From Lautropia sp. (GTDB taxonomy: Bacteria; Pseudomonadota; Gammaproteobacteria; Burkholderiales; Burkholderiaceae_E): DNA of 47,625 bases. Shown here piece after piece: positions 1 through 9,681 of this stretch (the first letter of the stretch is position 1; each line of letters begins with the position of its first letter). The DNA lies in the NCBI GenBank assembly GCA_030532895.1, contig JAUNKF010000026.1, positions 1 to 47,625 on the forward strand. Direction: 5' to 3'. The notes beneath the pieces were generated by a model. The model did not search any database, had not been told where the DNA came from, and saw only the letters and a program-made list of their open reading frames with translations. Made by a program: the position numbers and the translations under genes.

Positions 1-3000
1 CTTCCTGGAAGCGCGTATAGCGGTCGAATTCCAGCGGGTCGAAATCGGTTTCGGTCTCGTTGGAATGCGCGATCTTGGCCTGAATCTGGTTGTCGGCCTG
101 GATCTCGATTTCACGCAGCTGCAGACGCAGACGGTTGACGTTTTCGGTCAGCTCGTTGATGGCCTGACGGATCAAGCCCATTTCACTGTCGAGACGAGCA
201 CGGGCGATGGCCACCTCACCGGCCTCGGCCACCATCCGGTCGAGCAGATCGGCACGTACCCGGATCACATGCTGGGCCGAGGCCGCCAGGTTCGAGGCAG
301 CGCCCGACATCACATTGTCCGGCATCGCACCAGCGGCGTGCTCATCGGTCTTCGCCGTCTCCTGGGCCACAGCCGCTACTGGCGCTGCCGCCACGGCCGC
401 TGGCGTGTTCACCGGCGCGGCAGCAGCCACCGGCGCACTCGCGCTCGGTGTGACGACCGGGGCCGGCTGTTGCGCAGCCAGCTCCGGGTTCAGCATGATT
501 TCATAGGCTGCCACGGCCTGGTCATAACCGGCCAGCACCGTTTCGATCACCGATTCGGCCACGGCAGGCTGGGCCAGTGCATCCTCGACCTGCGTTTCCA
601 GCTCGTGAATCATCTGCCCAAAGCGCATGGCACCTGCCATTCGGGCGCTGCCCTTGATGGTGTGGAACAGACGCATCAGCGCAGCCGGCAGCGACCCATC
701 GCTCGGGCGTTCACTCCATTCACGCAGGTTGGAATCCACCTGCGGCATCAGCTCTTCGGCTTCCTCGAAGAAGACCGGACCAAGGTCGGCATCGATTTCA
801 TCGACCAAGCCTGCCAGCGGATCGACCTTTTCCTCGGTCTCACGCTTGGCAGCCCCCAGCACTTCAGCGGCTTTCTTCAAGAGCGCTTCGCCCCGCATCT
901 CGCGAGATGGCACGGCCTCAGGTGCTTCTTCACAGGCGCACACACCCGTGATCTGCTGATCCCAATCAGCCAGCAAGGCAGCCATGCGGGTAGCGGTGAC
1001 CGGATCGGCCTCCGGCTCAGTGCAAGAGGCGAATTCGGCCAGCATCCGATCCACCACACCCAGCGCCGCCTGAATGCTGGCCTTCATCGAATCCGGCAGC
1101 GGGCAAGCGGTTTCGCGCTGCTTCAACAGGATTTTTTCCAGCGACTCGGCAATGGTTCGTACCTGAAGCAAGCCCACATGGCGAGTGGTGCCCACCAGCG
1201 TGTGCAGCGCACGCACCAGCGACTCGGGCGCGCGCAGCGCCTCGGAGGCATGCCAGGCGTGCCAGTCGTCGTTCATCCGCATCCGCACCTGCACGGCTTC
1301 CGAGTTGAAGATCTCGAACAGCTCGGCATCGACCAGACGATCACCGATACGGATCTGCGACTCGTCCACCTCAGCGACGCGGGCAGGCGCTTCGGGCGCC
1401 GAGGGGGCAACGGTCGCAACCGCTGCATCGGACAGCACCGCGTCCGTGGATTCGGCCGGTTCGGCCAAGGCTGCGGCCTCCACCCGCGTGCCCTCGTCGG
1501 CTGGCTCATCACTCAGATCGCCCGGCAAAGCGGCCTGCGCCGATACGACATCATCGAGCGCCCCATCGCCCAGCTCAGGCACAGTCGTCTCGGAGAACAC
1601 TGCAGCCGTAGGCGATACACCATCCGCCAACGGCGCGTCCTCGACGCCAGCCGTCCCCATCGGGGCATCCTCGATGACGGCCGGCGCCACAGCCGCCACG
1701 GCCTGCTCGGTCGGCACCGACATCGAGATATCAAGGAGCGGAATGTCATCGCTGTCCAGCCCGGCATCCGCCGGCATGACGAAAGCATCATCCACGGAAA
1801 TGCCGCCCAGCAACTCGGCCGACGACGCCGTGCCCACGCTGTCGGCCCCGATATCGGCGCCCTCCTCGTCGGCCCAGCCTGCCGGCAAATCCACGCCGGA
1901 CAAGGTCGGCTCATCCAGACTCAGGGTTGGCGCGTCATCCTCGTCCTGGCCCGGTGCTTCGCCCAAGCCTTCCAGCATGTCCAGCCCGGCCACCTCACTC
2001 ACCGGCACGCCGAGCGCGGCCAACTCATCCGCATCCAGCTCATCCTCTTCATGCACGATCAGCGTGTTCTCGCCGAGCAGCCCGCCCCAATCGGCAGCCG
2101 ACGTCTCAGCAGTCATCGTATCGGCTTCAGCCCCCCAATCCATCGAGAGAGCGTCCAGACCAGGTGACGATTCGGCACGGATGGCATCATCCTCCGCCAT
2201 CAGGGCAGCCTCATCCGCCTCAGTAGCTGACAGGTTCGCGCCCAGGAACTGATCCGCATCCGCCGGATCGGCCGTCATGTCATGTTCAAAGTCGAAGGGG
2301 GTATTTTTCTCCTCGGCAAGCAATGCTTCAGCGGGTTGTTTGACATCAAAAGATTCGGCACCTTCATGCAGGAAGACCGGATTCGACGACGCCGCATCGA
2401 TAGAAGGCAGCTGCTCGACACGCGAAGCGGCCTCATCCACCACCGGACGAGCCACGTCGTTGGCCTCATTGGCCGGCACGTCAAGGGTTTCGACAGCCGC
2501 CGTGCCCGTTGTACTCACCGCCGGCACATCCGGGAAGGCCGCACAACGGGCGGCCAGCACCGAAGCATCCATCACGGCACGCGGCCGGGTCTGCATCCGC
2601 TGGCACCATTCACCAAAGAAGGCGGCCCCATCAGCGATCAGGTCGAAAAGCGGTTTCGTGCCATCGACATCTTCGGCCAGCCAGTGGTTCAGCATCTGCT
2701 CGAATGACCAGGCGGCCTCACCAAAGGCATCCAGGCCCACCATGCGGCTGGAGCCTTTCAGCGTGTGGAAGGCACGACGGATCGTCGTCATCGCCTCACG
2801 ATCATCGGGCGCACGACGCACGACCTGCAGGTTTTCATCGATGGCGCCCAACACCTCCTCGGCTTCCATCATGAAGATTTCGTGCAGCTCGGCCTCATCT
2901 TCCGACAACGGTTCATCCGCTTCCTCGGCCACCACGTCGGCGGCAGGCTCGGCAGCCAGGCTGGCTGCTGCAGCCTCTGCCGTATCAGCCATGTCCGTGA

Positions 3001-4948
3001 CCACAGGCATCTCGGTACCAGCCATCTCGCCCATGCCGGCCATGCCAATGACCGGTTCGGCCGACGCTGCTCGGAGGTCGGTCAGACCCGAAGCCTCGGC
3101 CCCTTGCCCGGACAGGGGCGCCAGCGCATCATGTTCAGCGCCGCTCACCGACATGTCCAGATTATTTGGCAGCTCATCAACAGGTGCTGCTGCTTCAACA
3201 GCCTCCGCCACCTCAGCCATTGGCGCAGCCGTGAGCGGCATGCTCAGATCTTCATACAGCATGCCCTTGGCGTCGTCGAAACGGAAACGTGCTGCCCGCT
3301 CGCCTGACTGCAGCAGCGATTCGACGAAGAAGCCCAGCGAACTCAGGCCATTGGCCAGACGCTCGCGGCGCGCATCATCCAGCTCCACGCGCGCTTCCAG
3401 CAGTGCCGACACTTCCTCGGCAATCGTGTCACATGCCTTGACTGCTTCGCGATACTCCAGCACCTTCAGCACGGCCGTGGTTTCGGTGAGCAGTGGTGCG
3501 ACCACTTCCAGACGTGCCACGGCCGTGGCATCGCGGAAATAATCATCCAGCGCCTGTTCGCAACCGAGCAGATTGTGCTTCAGCTCGGTGACGAAAGCCG
3601 CCTGCGTGACCCGATCGGTGGCTTTCATCGACAGGGCCACCAGCCACGGCAGCGGCGTGGAATCGAAGCTGTCGGGTTTGCTCAGCAACTGATTGATGCG
3701 GGCCGCCAGCTCTTCGCTTCGCTCGTCGGTGGAGGGATCGGAGCGCAATGCGCCCGACAAGGCTTCTTCCATGAAGAGGATGGCCGTGGCCACCTCGATG
3801 GCCAGCAGCTCGGCCACATGTCCCGGCTGCTCGGCAAAGGCCGCGGGCATGGTGGCCAGCGTCTTGCCCAGCATGCTCAAACCCTTGTAATGCGTGCTGC
3901 CAAGCGCACGGTTGAGCAAAGCCACGGTTTCTGCAAAAAGTGCTTCTTCCTGTGCGCCCCCGCCCGCAATCTTCTCCCACGAGCGGCGCACCTGCACCAA
4001 TGCCTCACGCGCCACTGCCAGCGTTTCCGGATCGGCCAGCCCGTAACGGGGACGTTCATAATCGGCCGGCACGATAGCCCGCAGGTTGAAATGCCGGTTC
4101 ACTTCCTCCACGATGGCTGATCCCGGCTTGGCACGCGCGATCAGCAGCAGCAACTCCTTGATGAACTGCCCTGGCACCTGCGTATGCGTCGAAAACAGGT
4201 GGCGGTTCATGATGTTGATGCGCCCCACGGCCCGGCGGCTGGCCAGATCCACTGGCAAGGCGCCCTGCTTCATCGCATCGATGAACGCCAGCGACAGCCA
4301 GTAGAACAACCGGGCATCTTCATGTGGCTGGGTGCGTACCAGACGGCTCATCGCTTCGTGCAGCGCCTCGATGGCGGGTGCCGTGTTTTCACCGCGAATC
4401 AGGGCCGGCAAGGCACGCTCGAAACCCCGACAGGCCGAGCGGGCACGCTCGTCGCGGTCGGGGCTTTTGGAGACGTTCTCCCGCACGGAGGCCGGCAGGG
4501 CACGATCCAGATCGATCTCGAACAGGGCGGTCGGATCAGGTGGCGTTTCCTTGCGCAATTGAACCAGGTCGCGATAGTAAGGAAAGAGCACCAGCGCCGG
4601 CACCATCACGCCGCCCTGCTGCAGGTCTTCCAGATATTCGACCATCGCCCGCATCACACGCTTCAACGTGTCCACGGCTGTCGTATCCAGTTCGAGCGTT
4701 TCGGCCTCGAAGGCTTCCAGCACCCGCTCGGCTTCCTCGGTGAGCACGGCCACGCCCGACACCCCCGCCACCTGCAACGCACCGTGTGTCTGATGCAGAT
4801 TCAGACGTGCCCGCTTGATGGCCTCCATGCCATGACTTGCCGATGCCAGTTGCTCGTCCAATGCCTTGGACACCTGGTGCAACGACTCCCGAATTTCCGG
4901 TACCGTCCAGGACAGTGTCATCAAGTCCACACTATTGCTGTTTTCCAC
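1..4948 (-). CDS. chpA: ChpA/PilL-type hybrid chemotaxis histidine kinase, N-terminal part (C-terminus beyond window)
   Basis: CheA-like kinase of the type IV pilus chemosensory (Pil-Chp) pathway; it receives signals from PilJ through PilI and phosphorylates PilG and PilH. About 1649 residues are visible. Start: GTG at 4948, preceded by AAAGAGG at suitable spacing. Histidine-phosphotransfer-like modules are seen near residue 51 (LHQTHGALQ, degenerate), 730 (FHTLKGSSRM, intact), 1244 (LHTLVGTTRH, His kept but the usual Lys is Val) and 1428 (FHTIKGSARM, intact). An Ala/Asp/Glu-rich linker of about 325 residues (roughly 863-1189) separates the second and third. The last visible part (DLLDRMVAEAGEVAIARARL) is the dimerisation region that precedes the ATPase domain; the ATPase, CheW-like and receiver domains are therefore outside the window. 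It is last in the order pilG-H-I-J-chpA, 75 bp after pilJ. Only the boundary to the left is unknown. Confidence 0.95.
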   Translation of the reverse strand, partial: MENSNSVDLMTLSWTVPEIRESLHQVSKALDEQLASASHGMEAIKRARLNLHQTHGALQVAGVSGVAVLTEEAERVLEAFEAETLELDTTAVDTLKRVMRAMVEYLEDLQQGGVMVPALVLFPYYRDLVQLRKETPPDPTALFEIDLDRALPASVRENVSKSPDRDERARSACRGFERALPALIRGENTAPAIEALHEAMSRLVRTQPHEDARLFYWLSLAFIDAMKQGALPVDLASRRAVGRINIMNRHLFSTHTQVPGQFIKELLLLIARAKPGSAIVEEVNRHFNLRAIVPADYERPRYGLADPETLAVAREALVQVRRSWEKIAGGGAQEEALFAETVALLNRALGSTHYKGLSMLGKTLATMPAAFAEQPGHVAELLAIEVATAILFMEEALSGALRSDPSTDERSEELAARINQLLSKPDSFDSTPLPWLVALSMKATDRVTQAAFVTELKHNLLGCEQALDDYFRDATAVARLEVVAPLLTETTAVLKVLEYREAVKACDTIAEEVSALLEARVELDDARRERLANGLSSLGFFVESLLQSGERAARFRFDDAKGMLYEDLSMPLTAAPMAEVAEAVEAAAPVDELPNNLDMSVSGAEHDALAPLSGQGAEASGLTDLRAASAEPVIGMAGMGEMAGTEMPVVTDMADTAEAAAASLAAEPAADVVAEEADEPLSEDEAELHEIFMMEAEEVLGAIDENLQVVRRAPDDREAMTTIRRAFHTLKGSSRMVGLDAFGEAAWSFEQMLNHWLAEDVDGTKPLFDLIADGAAFFGEWCQRMQTRPRAVMDASVLAARCAAFPDVPAVSTTGTAAVETLDVPANEANDVARPVVDEAASRVEQLPSIDAASSNPVFLHEGAESFDVKQPAEALLAEEKNTPFDFEHDMTADPADADQFLGANLSATEADEAALMAEDDAIRAESSPGLDALSMDWGAEADTMTAETSAADWGGLLGENTLIVHEEDELDADELAALGVPVSEVAGLDMLEGLGEAPGQDEDDAPTLSLDEPTLSGVDLPAGWADEEGADIGADSVGTASSAELLGGISVDDAFVMPADAGLDSDDIPLLDISMSVPTEQAVAAVAPAVIEDAPMGTAGVEDAPLADGVSPTAAVFSETTVPELGDGALDDVVSAQAALPGDLSDEPADEGTRVEAAALAEPAESTDAVLSDAAVATVAPSAPEAPARVAEVDESQIRIGDRLVDAELFEIFNSEAVQVRMRMNDDWHAWHASEALRAPESLVRALHTLVGTTRHVGLLQVRTIAESLEKILLKQRETACPLPDSMKASIQAALGVVDRMLAEFASCTEPEADPVTATRMAALLADWDQQITGVCACEEAPEAVPSREMRGEALLKKAAEVLGAAKRETEEKVDPLAGLVDEIDADLGPVFFEEAEELMPQVDSNLREWSERPSDGSLPAALMRLFHTIKGSARMAGAMRFGQMIHELETQVEDALAQPAVAESVIETVLAGYDQAVAAYEIMLNPELAAQQPAPVVTPSASAPVAAAAPVNTPAAVAAAPVAAVAQETAKTDEHAAGAMPDNVMSGAASNLAASAQHVIRVRADLLDRMVAEAGEVAIARARLDSEMGLIRQAINELTENVNRLRLQLREIEIQADNQIQAKIAHSNETETDFDPLEFDRYTRFQE

Positions 4949-5023
4949 CTGTCAGCCTCTTTGTTCGTATCGAGACGGCCCCGATCCTCGTCAGATCAGG
5001 GCGGAGCGATCCTTCTGATCCTT

Positions 5024-7219
5024 TCAATTCACCCGGAAGCGGGCCACCGAGTTTTTCAGCTCCCGAGCCAGTTCGGCCAGCTGAAGAATGGAACCCGCGG
5101 TTTGCTGGGTACCTTCATTGGTCTGACTGTTGACGAGCAGAATCCGCTGAATGCTTTGTGCCACCGAGGAAGCCGACGCGGCCTGGCTTTCCGTGGTTTT
5201 CGAGATGCGCATGATCAGATCGGCCAGCTCCTGTGACACCTGACCGATGCCGATCAGCGCCATGCCGGCTTCATCCGAGAGCTTGGCACCACGCACCACG
5301 CCCTGCGTGCTGCGTTCCATTGCGGCCACCGCATCATGTGTGTCGGTTTGAATGGCCTTGACCAGTGCCGAAATCTGGCGTGTCGCTTCGGCCGAGCGCT
5401 CGGCCAGCCGCTGCACCTCTTCGGCCACCACCGTGAAGCCGCGCCCCGCCTCACCTGCCGAGGCAGCCTGAATGGCAGCATTCAGTGCGAGCACGTTCGT
5501 CTGTTCGGTAATGTTGGAAATCAGCTCCACGATCTCGCCGATTTCCTGACTCGACTCACCCAGTCGCTTGATGCGCTTGGCGGTGTCCTGAATCTGCTCG
5601 CGAATGCCCCCCATGCCGGCAATGGCGTTCTGCACGGCATCACGGCCCCGGCTGGCGGCCGACAGCGACTGTCGCGCCACCTCGGCAGACTCCGAAGCCG
5701 TGGCCGACACCTGCCCGATCTGTGCCGCCATGTTGAGCACGGCTTCGCCCGTTTCACGAATTTCGCGTGATTGCTGCTCACTCACGGCCTGCAGGTGCGA
5801 TGCCGTCACCTGCGCGCTGTCGGATGCCTCGGCCACGGCCTCGGCCGTGCGGTTGATCCGCCCCACGAGGCTGCGCAGCTCTTCCACCGTGTAGTTGATC
5901 GAGTCGGCAATGGCCCCCGTGATGTCGTCCGACACGGTGGCCTGCACCGTCAGATCGCCATCGGCCACGTTCTGCAGCTCGTTCATCAGGCGCAAAATGG
6001 CGGCCTGGTTCTGATCATTGATGCGGTTGGCTTCCTGCTCCAGGCGCTCGGCCTCCAGACGCTTGTCGATGGAGCGGTCGGCCTGCAATTTGGAATCATC
6101 GTAATACGCTTTGCACAGAAGCAGCAGCGACAGCACGGCGGCCGACGCAAAACCCAGAATCATCCACTGCACCGATGACTGCCGCGAACGGTTCTCGACC
6201 AGACGCGCCCGAATCTCGTTGGCCAACGTCGTCAGCTCATCGCTCTTGTTGAACACCGTCAGCCCGGCGGTACGCACCCGCTCCAGCGCTGGTACGGCCT
6301 GCTGGGCCTCCAGCGCAAGCTTGATGAAGGCATTGGCCATGTCATTGTTCTGACGCAGCGCGTCACGCGCTTCCAGCTGACGTAACGGCCCCGTGCCACG
6401 GGAAGGGTCTCCATTGAGGGCCGCATCACGCCAGACAGCAAAGCCCTCGATGGCATTGGCCAGCACGATGGCATCTCGGCTGTTGAAATCGCTGCTGTCA
6501 CGCATGCGCATCACTTCGCCCACGACGGTGCGAAGCTGACCGTTCAGCCGGGAAAGCAACAGCAGATCCGGCACGTTCTGCGGCGTCTCGCGAATGGAGG
6601 CGAGGATATTGCCCTGCGTACGTGACAGGTTTCGCTCGATGGCCGCCATCTGGTTCACGAGGGTGGCAAAGCGTGTGAGTACGGCCTGTTGTTCGATCAC
6701 GGCGTTGACGGAGGGCGAGATGCCGTCCCAGGCGCTACGAAAACGCCCCAGCTCGGTGGCCATCGACTCCGGCAAAGGCTTCACGTCGAGACGCCCGACG
6801 ACACCGCCCATCTTCAGGGCTTCGACCGCATCCGACAGATAAGCCTGGCTGGTCATCAACTGACCATAAGCCTGTTCACTGCCTTCCACCGCCAGAATGC
6901 CGGCCTTGGCAAGACGCTGCGAATGCATCAGCATGTCGCCGACCACTTCATTCTGATGGGCCAACGTCCGGTCAGCCTGACGTTCATACACGCTCAGGGC
7001 GACGGCGACACCGGCCGTCACGGCCAGTGCCCCCAGCAGAATGATGGACTGGACTTTCAGGCTGAGACGGCCCAACAAGGGCGTTGGCCGAACCCTGGCA
7101 CGAACGGGCGTGTGCGACACGCCCGACGATCTGACGGCAGGCGATTTCGCCTGAGCCGCACCGGGGCCACCCGACAAACCGGCCTCCCCTACCCCCTGCA
7201 ACGATGCAACGACCGACAT
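5024..7219 (-). CDS. pilJ: PilJ, methyl-accepting chemotaxis protein of the type IV pilus system
   Basis: Inner-membrane receptor for twitching motility, 731 aa. Start: ATG at 7219 with GAAGGAGAG eight bases upstream; an in-frame TTG at 7240 has no better site. A roughly 50-residue cytoplasmic tail precedes a first membrane helix (about 57-77, [18 protein letters not shown]) and a second near 350-370 ([17 protein letters not shown]); the stretch between is the periplasmic PilJ-type sensor region. After a HAMP-like segment the methyl-accepting signalling hairpin is clear near residue 580 ([24 protein letters not shown] is the region; the motif has the conserved E-x-GRGF tip). The gene follows pilI by 17 bp and precedes chpA, the classical order. 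The N-terminal tail before the first helix is Gly/Ala/Pro-rich and longer than I would expect. Confidence 0.95.
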   Translation of the reverse strand: MSVVASLQGVGEAGLSGGPGAAQAKSPAVRSSGVSHTPVRARVRPTPLLGRLSLKVQSIILLGALAVTAGVAVALSVYERQADRTLAHQNEVVGDMLMHSQRLAKAGILAVEGSEQAYGQLMTSQAYLSDAVEALKMGGVVGRLDVKPLPESMATELGRFRSAWDGISPSVNAVIEQQAVLTRFATLVNQMAAIERNLSRTQGNILASIRETPQNVPDLLLLSRLNGQLRTVVGEVMRMRDSSDFNSRDAIVLANAIEGFAVWRDAALNGDPSRGTGPLRQLEARDALRQNNDMANAFIKLALEAQQAVPALERVRTAGLTVFNKSDELTTLANEIRARLVENRSRQSSVQWMILGFASAAVLSLLLLCKAYYDDSKLQADRSIDKRLEAERLEQEANRINDQNQAAILRLMNELQNVADGDLTVQATVSDDITGAIADSINYTVEELRSLVGRINRTAEAVAEASDSAQVTASHLQAVSEQQSREIRETGEAVLNMAAQIGQVSATASESAEVARQSLSAASRGRDAVQNAIAGMGGIREQIQDTAKRIKRLGESSQEIGEIVELISNITEQTNVLALNAAIQAASAGEAGRGFTVVAEEVQRLAERSAEATRQISALVKAIQTDTHDAVAAMERSTQGVVRGAKLSDEAGMALIGIGQVSQELADLIMRISKTTESQAASASSVAQSIQRILLVNSQTNEGTQQTAGSILQLAELARELKNSVARFRVN

Positions 7220-7236
7220 GACCGTCTCTCCTTCCC

Positions 7237-7752
7237 TCAACGACCGACCATCAGGAACGCCGACGAAGACACCAGTTTCGACAGGCTCAGACGACGCCAG
7301 ACATGGCCTTCGGCGTCCTTGAACTGCTGCCCCATCCAGGGCTTGTCATCAGCTGACTTATCATTTTCTGGCGTCATCGTGGCAAGGCTCCTCAGCCCCG
7401 CCATGCGGGAGACGACCAGCGTGGTATTGAATTGCAGTGACGGAGAAATCGTCACCAGCCGGGATTCCTTCGAGAGCGGCGTGGCCCGCCCGCCCATGAA
7501 ACGCGAAAAGTCCACGACCGTGAACAAGGTTCCGCGTACATTGACCACTCCCATGAACCACTCGTGTGTAAGCGGTACGGGCAGAATGGCCGGTGGCATC
7601 GGCACGATCTCCCCTGCCTCGGCCAGATCGACCAGATAACGGTCTTCACCAATGATCAGGGCCAGATGGGAAGCGCTGCTCGATGAAGCAGCGGTTTTCG
7701 AAGCCTCGGCCGGCTGAGCCGCATCCCGGCGCTGCATCTCGGTCACCCCCAT
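7237..7752 (-). CDS. pilI: PilI, CheW-like adaptor of the Pil-Chp pathway
   Basis: CheW-domain scaffold, 171 aa, that couples the PilJ receptor to the ChpA kinase in the cytoplasm. The start is ATG at 7752, one base after the pilH stop, with GGAG eight bases upstream inside pilH; the longer open frame reaching to 7899 is only overlap with pilH. CheW features: the strand [24 protein letters not shown], then the conserved [23 protein letters not shown]. The N-terminal 25 residues are Ala/Ser-rich and poorly conserved. Gene order and spacing (pilH -1- pilI -17- pilJ) indicate co-translation. Confidence 0.93.
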   Translation of the reverse strand: MGVTEMQRRDAAQPAEASKTAASSSSASHLALIIGEDRYLVDLAEAGEIVPMPPAILPVPLTHEWFMGVVNVRGTLFTVVDFSRFMGGRATPLSKESRLVTISPSLQFNTTLVVSRMAGLRSLATMTPENDKSADDKPWMGQQFKDAEGHVWRRLSLSKLVSSSAFLMVGR

Positions 7753-7753
7753 G

Positions 7754-8137
7754 TCACTGCTCCAGGGCGAGGTTGGAAATCTTCGCCAGCAGGGTGTCGG
7801 GATCGACAGGCTTGACCAGATAATCCTTCGCCCCCTGACGAAGCCCCCAGATGCGATCCGTTTCAGTGTTCTTGCTGGTGCAAAGGATGACGTGAACATC
7901 CTTCATGGACGGATCACGTGCAATGGCGCGGGTTGCCTGAAAACCGCTCTTGCCAGGCATCACCACGTCCATGATCACGACGGAGGGCTTTTCCGCCTGC
8001 ACCTTTTCCAGGGCTTCATCGCCGTTTTCGGCCGTGATCACTTCATAGCCCTGCTTCGTGAGCAGCGAACTCATGAAGAAGCGCTCGGTGGCGGAATCGT
8101 CGACGATCAGGATCTTGCGTACATTCTGAGCATTCAT
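7754..8137 (-). CDS. pilH: PilH, CheY-like response regulator
   Basis: Stand-alone receiver domain of 127 aa. The acidic pocket (VDDSA near residue 14), the phospho-acceptor Asp in IMDVVMPGKSGF and the conserved Lys of DYLVKPVD are all visible. In Pseudomonas PilH acts in pilus retraction and as a phosphate sink for the Chp kinase; the same role is inferred here from sequence and operon position. Start ATG 8137 has GAGG about nine bases upstream; 22 bp separate it from pilG. Confidence 0.95.
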   Translation of the reverse strand: MNAQNVRKILIVDDSATERFFMSSLLTKQGYEVITAENGDEALEKVQAEKPSVVIMDVVMPGKSGFQATRAIARDPSMKDVHVILCTSKNTETDRIWGLRQGAKDYLVKPVDPDTLLAKISNLALEQ

Positions 8138-8159
8138 GGTTCAATCCTCATCAGACGAA

Positions 8160-8594
8160 TCAACCGGCCATGCTGACCGCAGCCAGACTTTCGTCCTCGG
8201 GCGAGCGACGGCAGCTGTGGGCTTGCACGCTCTTCAGGAGACTGTCCTTCGTGAAGGGCTTGGTCAGGTAATCTTCCGCCCCCACCAGACGCCCCCGCGC
8301 CCGATCGAACAAGCCGTCCTTGCTCGACAGCATGACGACCGGCGTCTGCTTGAAGCGCGGGCTTTTCTTGATCAATGCACAAGTCTGATAGCCATCCAGC
8401 CGTGGCATCAGCACATCGCAGAACACGATATCCGGGCCATGATCCGATAGTTTGGCCAGCGCGTCGAAACCGTTTTCGGCCAGCACGACGACACACCCCG
8501 CCTGTTTCAAAAAGATCTCCGCACTGCGACGAATCGTGTTGCTGTCGTCGATCACCATTACCGTCAGCCCGGCGATGCTGTTGCTGCCGCTCAT
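8160..8594 (-). CDS. pilG: PilG, CheY-like response regulator
   Basis: First gene of the pilGHIJ-chpA operon; 144 aa. Receiver domain with IDDSNT near residue 16, phospho-Asp in FCDVLMPRLDGY and Lys in DYLTKPFT. The tail after the domain (about 15 residues) is non-conserved. In characterised systems PilG promotes pilus extension and raises cAMP through an adenylate cyclase. The start at 8594 has GAGGG six bases upstream. PilG and PilH are both single receiver domains; the internal MVIDDSNTIRRSAE motif and position make this one PilG. Confidence 0.95.
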   Translation of the reverse strand: MSGSNSIAGLTVMVIDDSNTIRRSAEIFLKQAGCVVVLAENGFDALAKLSDHGPDIVFCDVLMPRLDGYQTCALIKKSPRFKQTPVVMLSSKDGLFDRARGRLVGAEDYLTKPFTKDSLLKSVQAHSCRRSPEDESLAAVSMAG

Positions 8595-8998
8595 TTCCTG
8601 CCCTCAATATCAGACACGTCCAACTACTGGATAGGATGTGCACCAGCCTGGTTCCGGCCAGTGGCCACGCCGGCCTATTAAAAGGAAAGATGTCCGGCCT
8701 GGCCTGCCATGTCCGACGAGCCTGCAGCCACACCGGATCAATGGTTTGTCCGTTGCCATGTGACAAAGCCCCTGTCTTGTTCCGTGAGCCTTCATCACAA
8801 ACGCCAAGCTGGCTGGCGCAGAAGCCGCATGTTCGCCAAACCTGCTTGTGTGGGGTGAAAACGGGCCGTACCGGTCACGGGAGATCACGACTGAAGCGTC
8901 CCGGGGTCTTGCCCGGTGGGCAGCCACCGGGCGAGGTGTGAACAAGCGCCTCACACGCTCTATACTGAGCGCTGACGATCCACCTGCCCCCAGCTCCC
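8595..8998. promoter_or_regulatory. Divergent intergenic region between pilG and thiE
   Basis: This 404-bp gap must hold the promoters of the pil-chp operon (minus) and of thiE (plus). On the plus strand TATACT at 8961-8966, 33 bases before the thiE ATG, is a good -10 candidate, with no convincing -35. No clear sigma-54 or sigma-70 site was found for pilG. I looked for a rubredoxin gene, a common neighbour here in other bacteria, and found no CxxC pair in an open frame. Confidence 0.45.
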
Positions 8999-9661
8999 AT
9001 GACCAGCCCCCTTCCCCCCCCTTCCAGTCCACTGGCCGCTCGCATCCAGGGGGTGTATGCCATCACGGCCGACGAGACCGAAACCCGCGTCTTGCTGCGC
9101 AAGGTCGAAGCGGCGCTGCAGGCCGGCATACGTGTGCTGCAATACCGGAACAAGCTTGCCTCTGCCGCGCTCAAGGTGGCACAACTGTCGGCACTGAAAG
9201 CACTGTGTGATCAGCACCGGTGCCTGTTGATCGTGAACGACGACTGGCGGCTGGCGCTCGATCTGGGCATCGAAGCCGTTCACCTCGGCCGTGACGATGG
9301 TGATCTGGCTGAAGCGCGCGCCGCGATGGGTGATTCAACGCTGATCGGCGTCTCCTGCTATGCCAGCCTCGATCGTGCCCGGCAACTGGCGCCCAAGGCC
9401 GACTATCTGGCTTTTGGCGCCCTCTTTGCCTCCGGGACGAAGCCGCAGGCCAGTGGTGCCGCCCTGTCGGTACTGACCCAAGCGCGTGCGCTGAATCTGG
9501 GCCGCCCGATCGTGGGCATTGGTGGTATCGATGCAGGCAATCTCCCGCAGGTGCTGTCCGCCGGCGCCAATGCCGGCGCCGTGATCGGTGCGCTTTTCAA
9601 TCAGCCAGACGTCGGGGCCGCCGCCCGGCAGCTGCTGGCAGCCGCTGCCCTGCACGAGTAG
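8999..9661 (+). CDS. thiE: ThiE, thiamine-phosphate synthase
   Basis: Joins hydroxymethylpyrimidine diphosphate with thiazole phosphate to form thiamine phosphate in the cytoplasm; 220 aa, a normal length for the TIM-barrel family. Visible motifs are VLQYRNK (diphosphate binding), LLIVNDDWRLALDLGIEAVHLGRDD and the C-terminal phosphate-binding GIGGIDAGN. The first 12 residues are Pro/Ser-rich and come from two C-runs (C5 and C8, 9007-9021). thiL, the next enzyme of the pathway, is also in this window at 22730-23740. It stands alone on the plus strand between two minus-strand blocks. Confidence 0.93.
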   Translation: MTSPLPPPSSPLAARIQGVYAITADETETRVLLRKVEAALQAGIRVLQYRNKLASAALKVAQLSALKALCDQHRCLLIVNDDWRLALDLGIEAVHLGRDDGDLAEARAAMGDSTLIGVSCYASLDRARQLAPKADYLAFGALFASGTKPQASGAALSVLTQARALNLGRPIVGIGGIDAGNLPQVLSAGANAGAVIGALFNQPDVGAAARQLLAAAALHE

Positions 9662-9681
9662 CAACGGTGATCTGACATGCT

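Noticed and set aside
65-2167. 700-codon open frame on the plus strand
   Set aside because: It lies antisense inside chpA; the minus strand has clear Hpt and CheA motifs, and the plus translation is His/Arg/Gly-rich without any family pattern.
8595-8998. Rubredoxin gene between thiE and pilG
   Set aside because: No frame with the two CxxC motifs is present in the gap.
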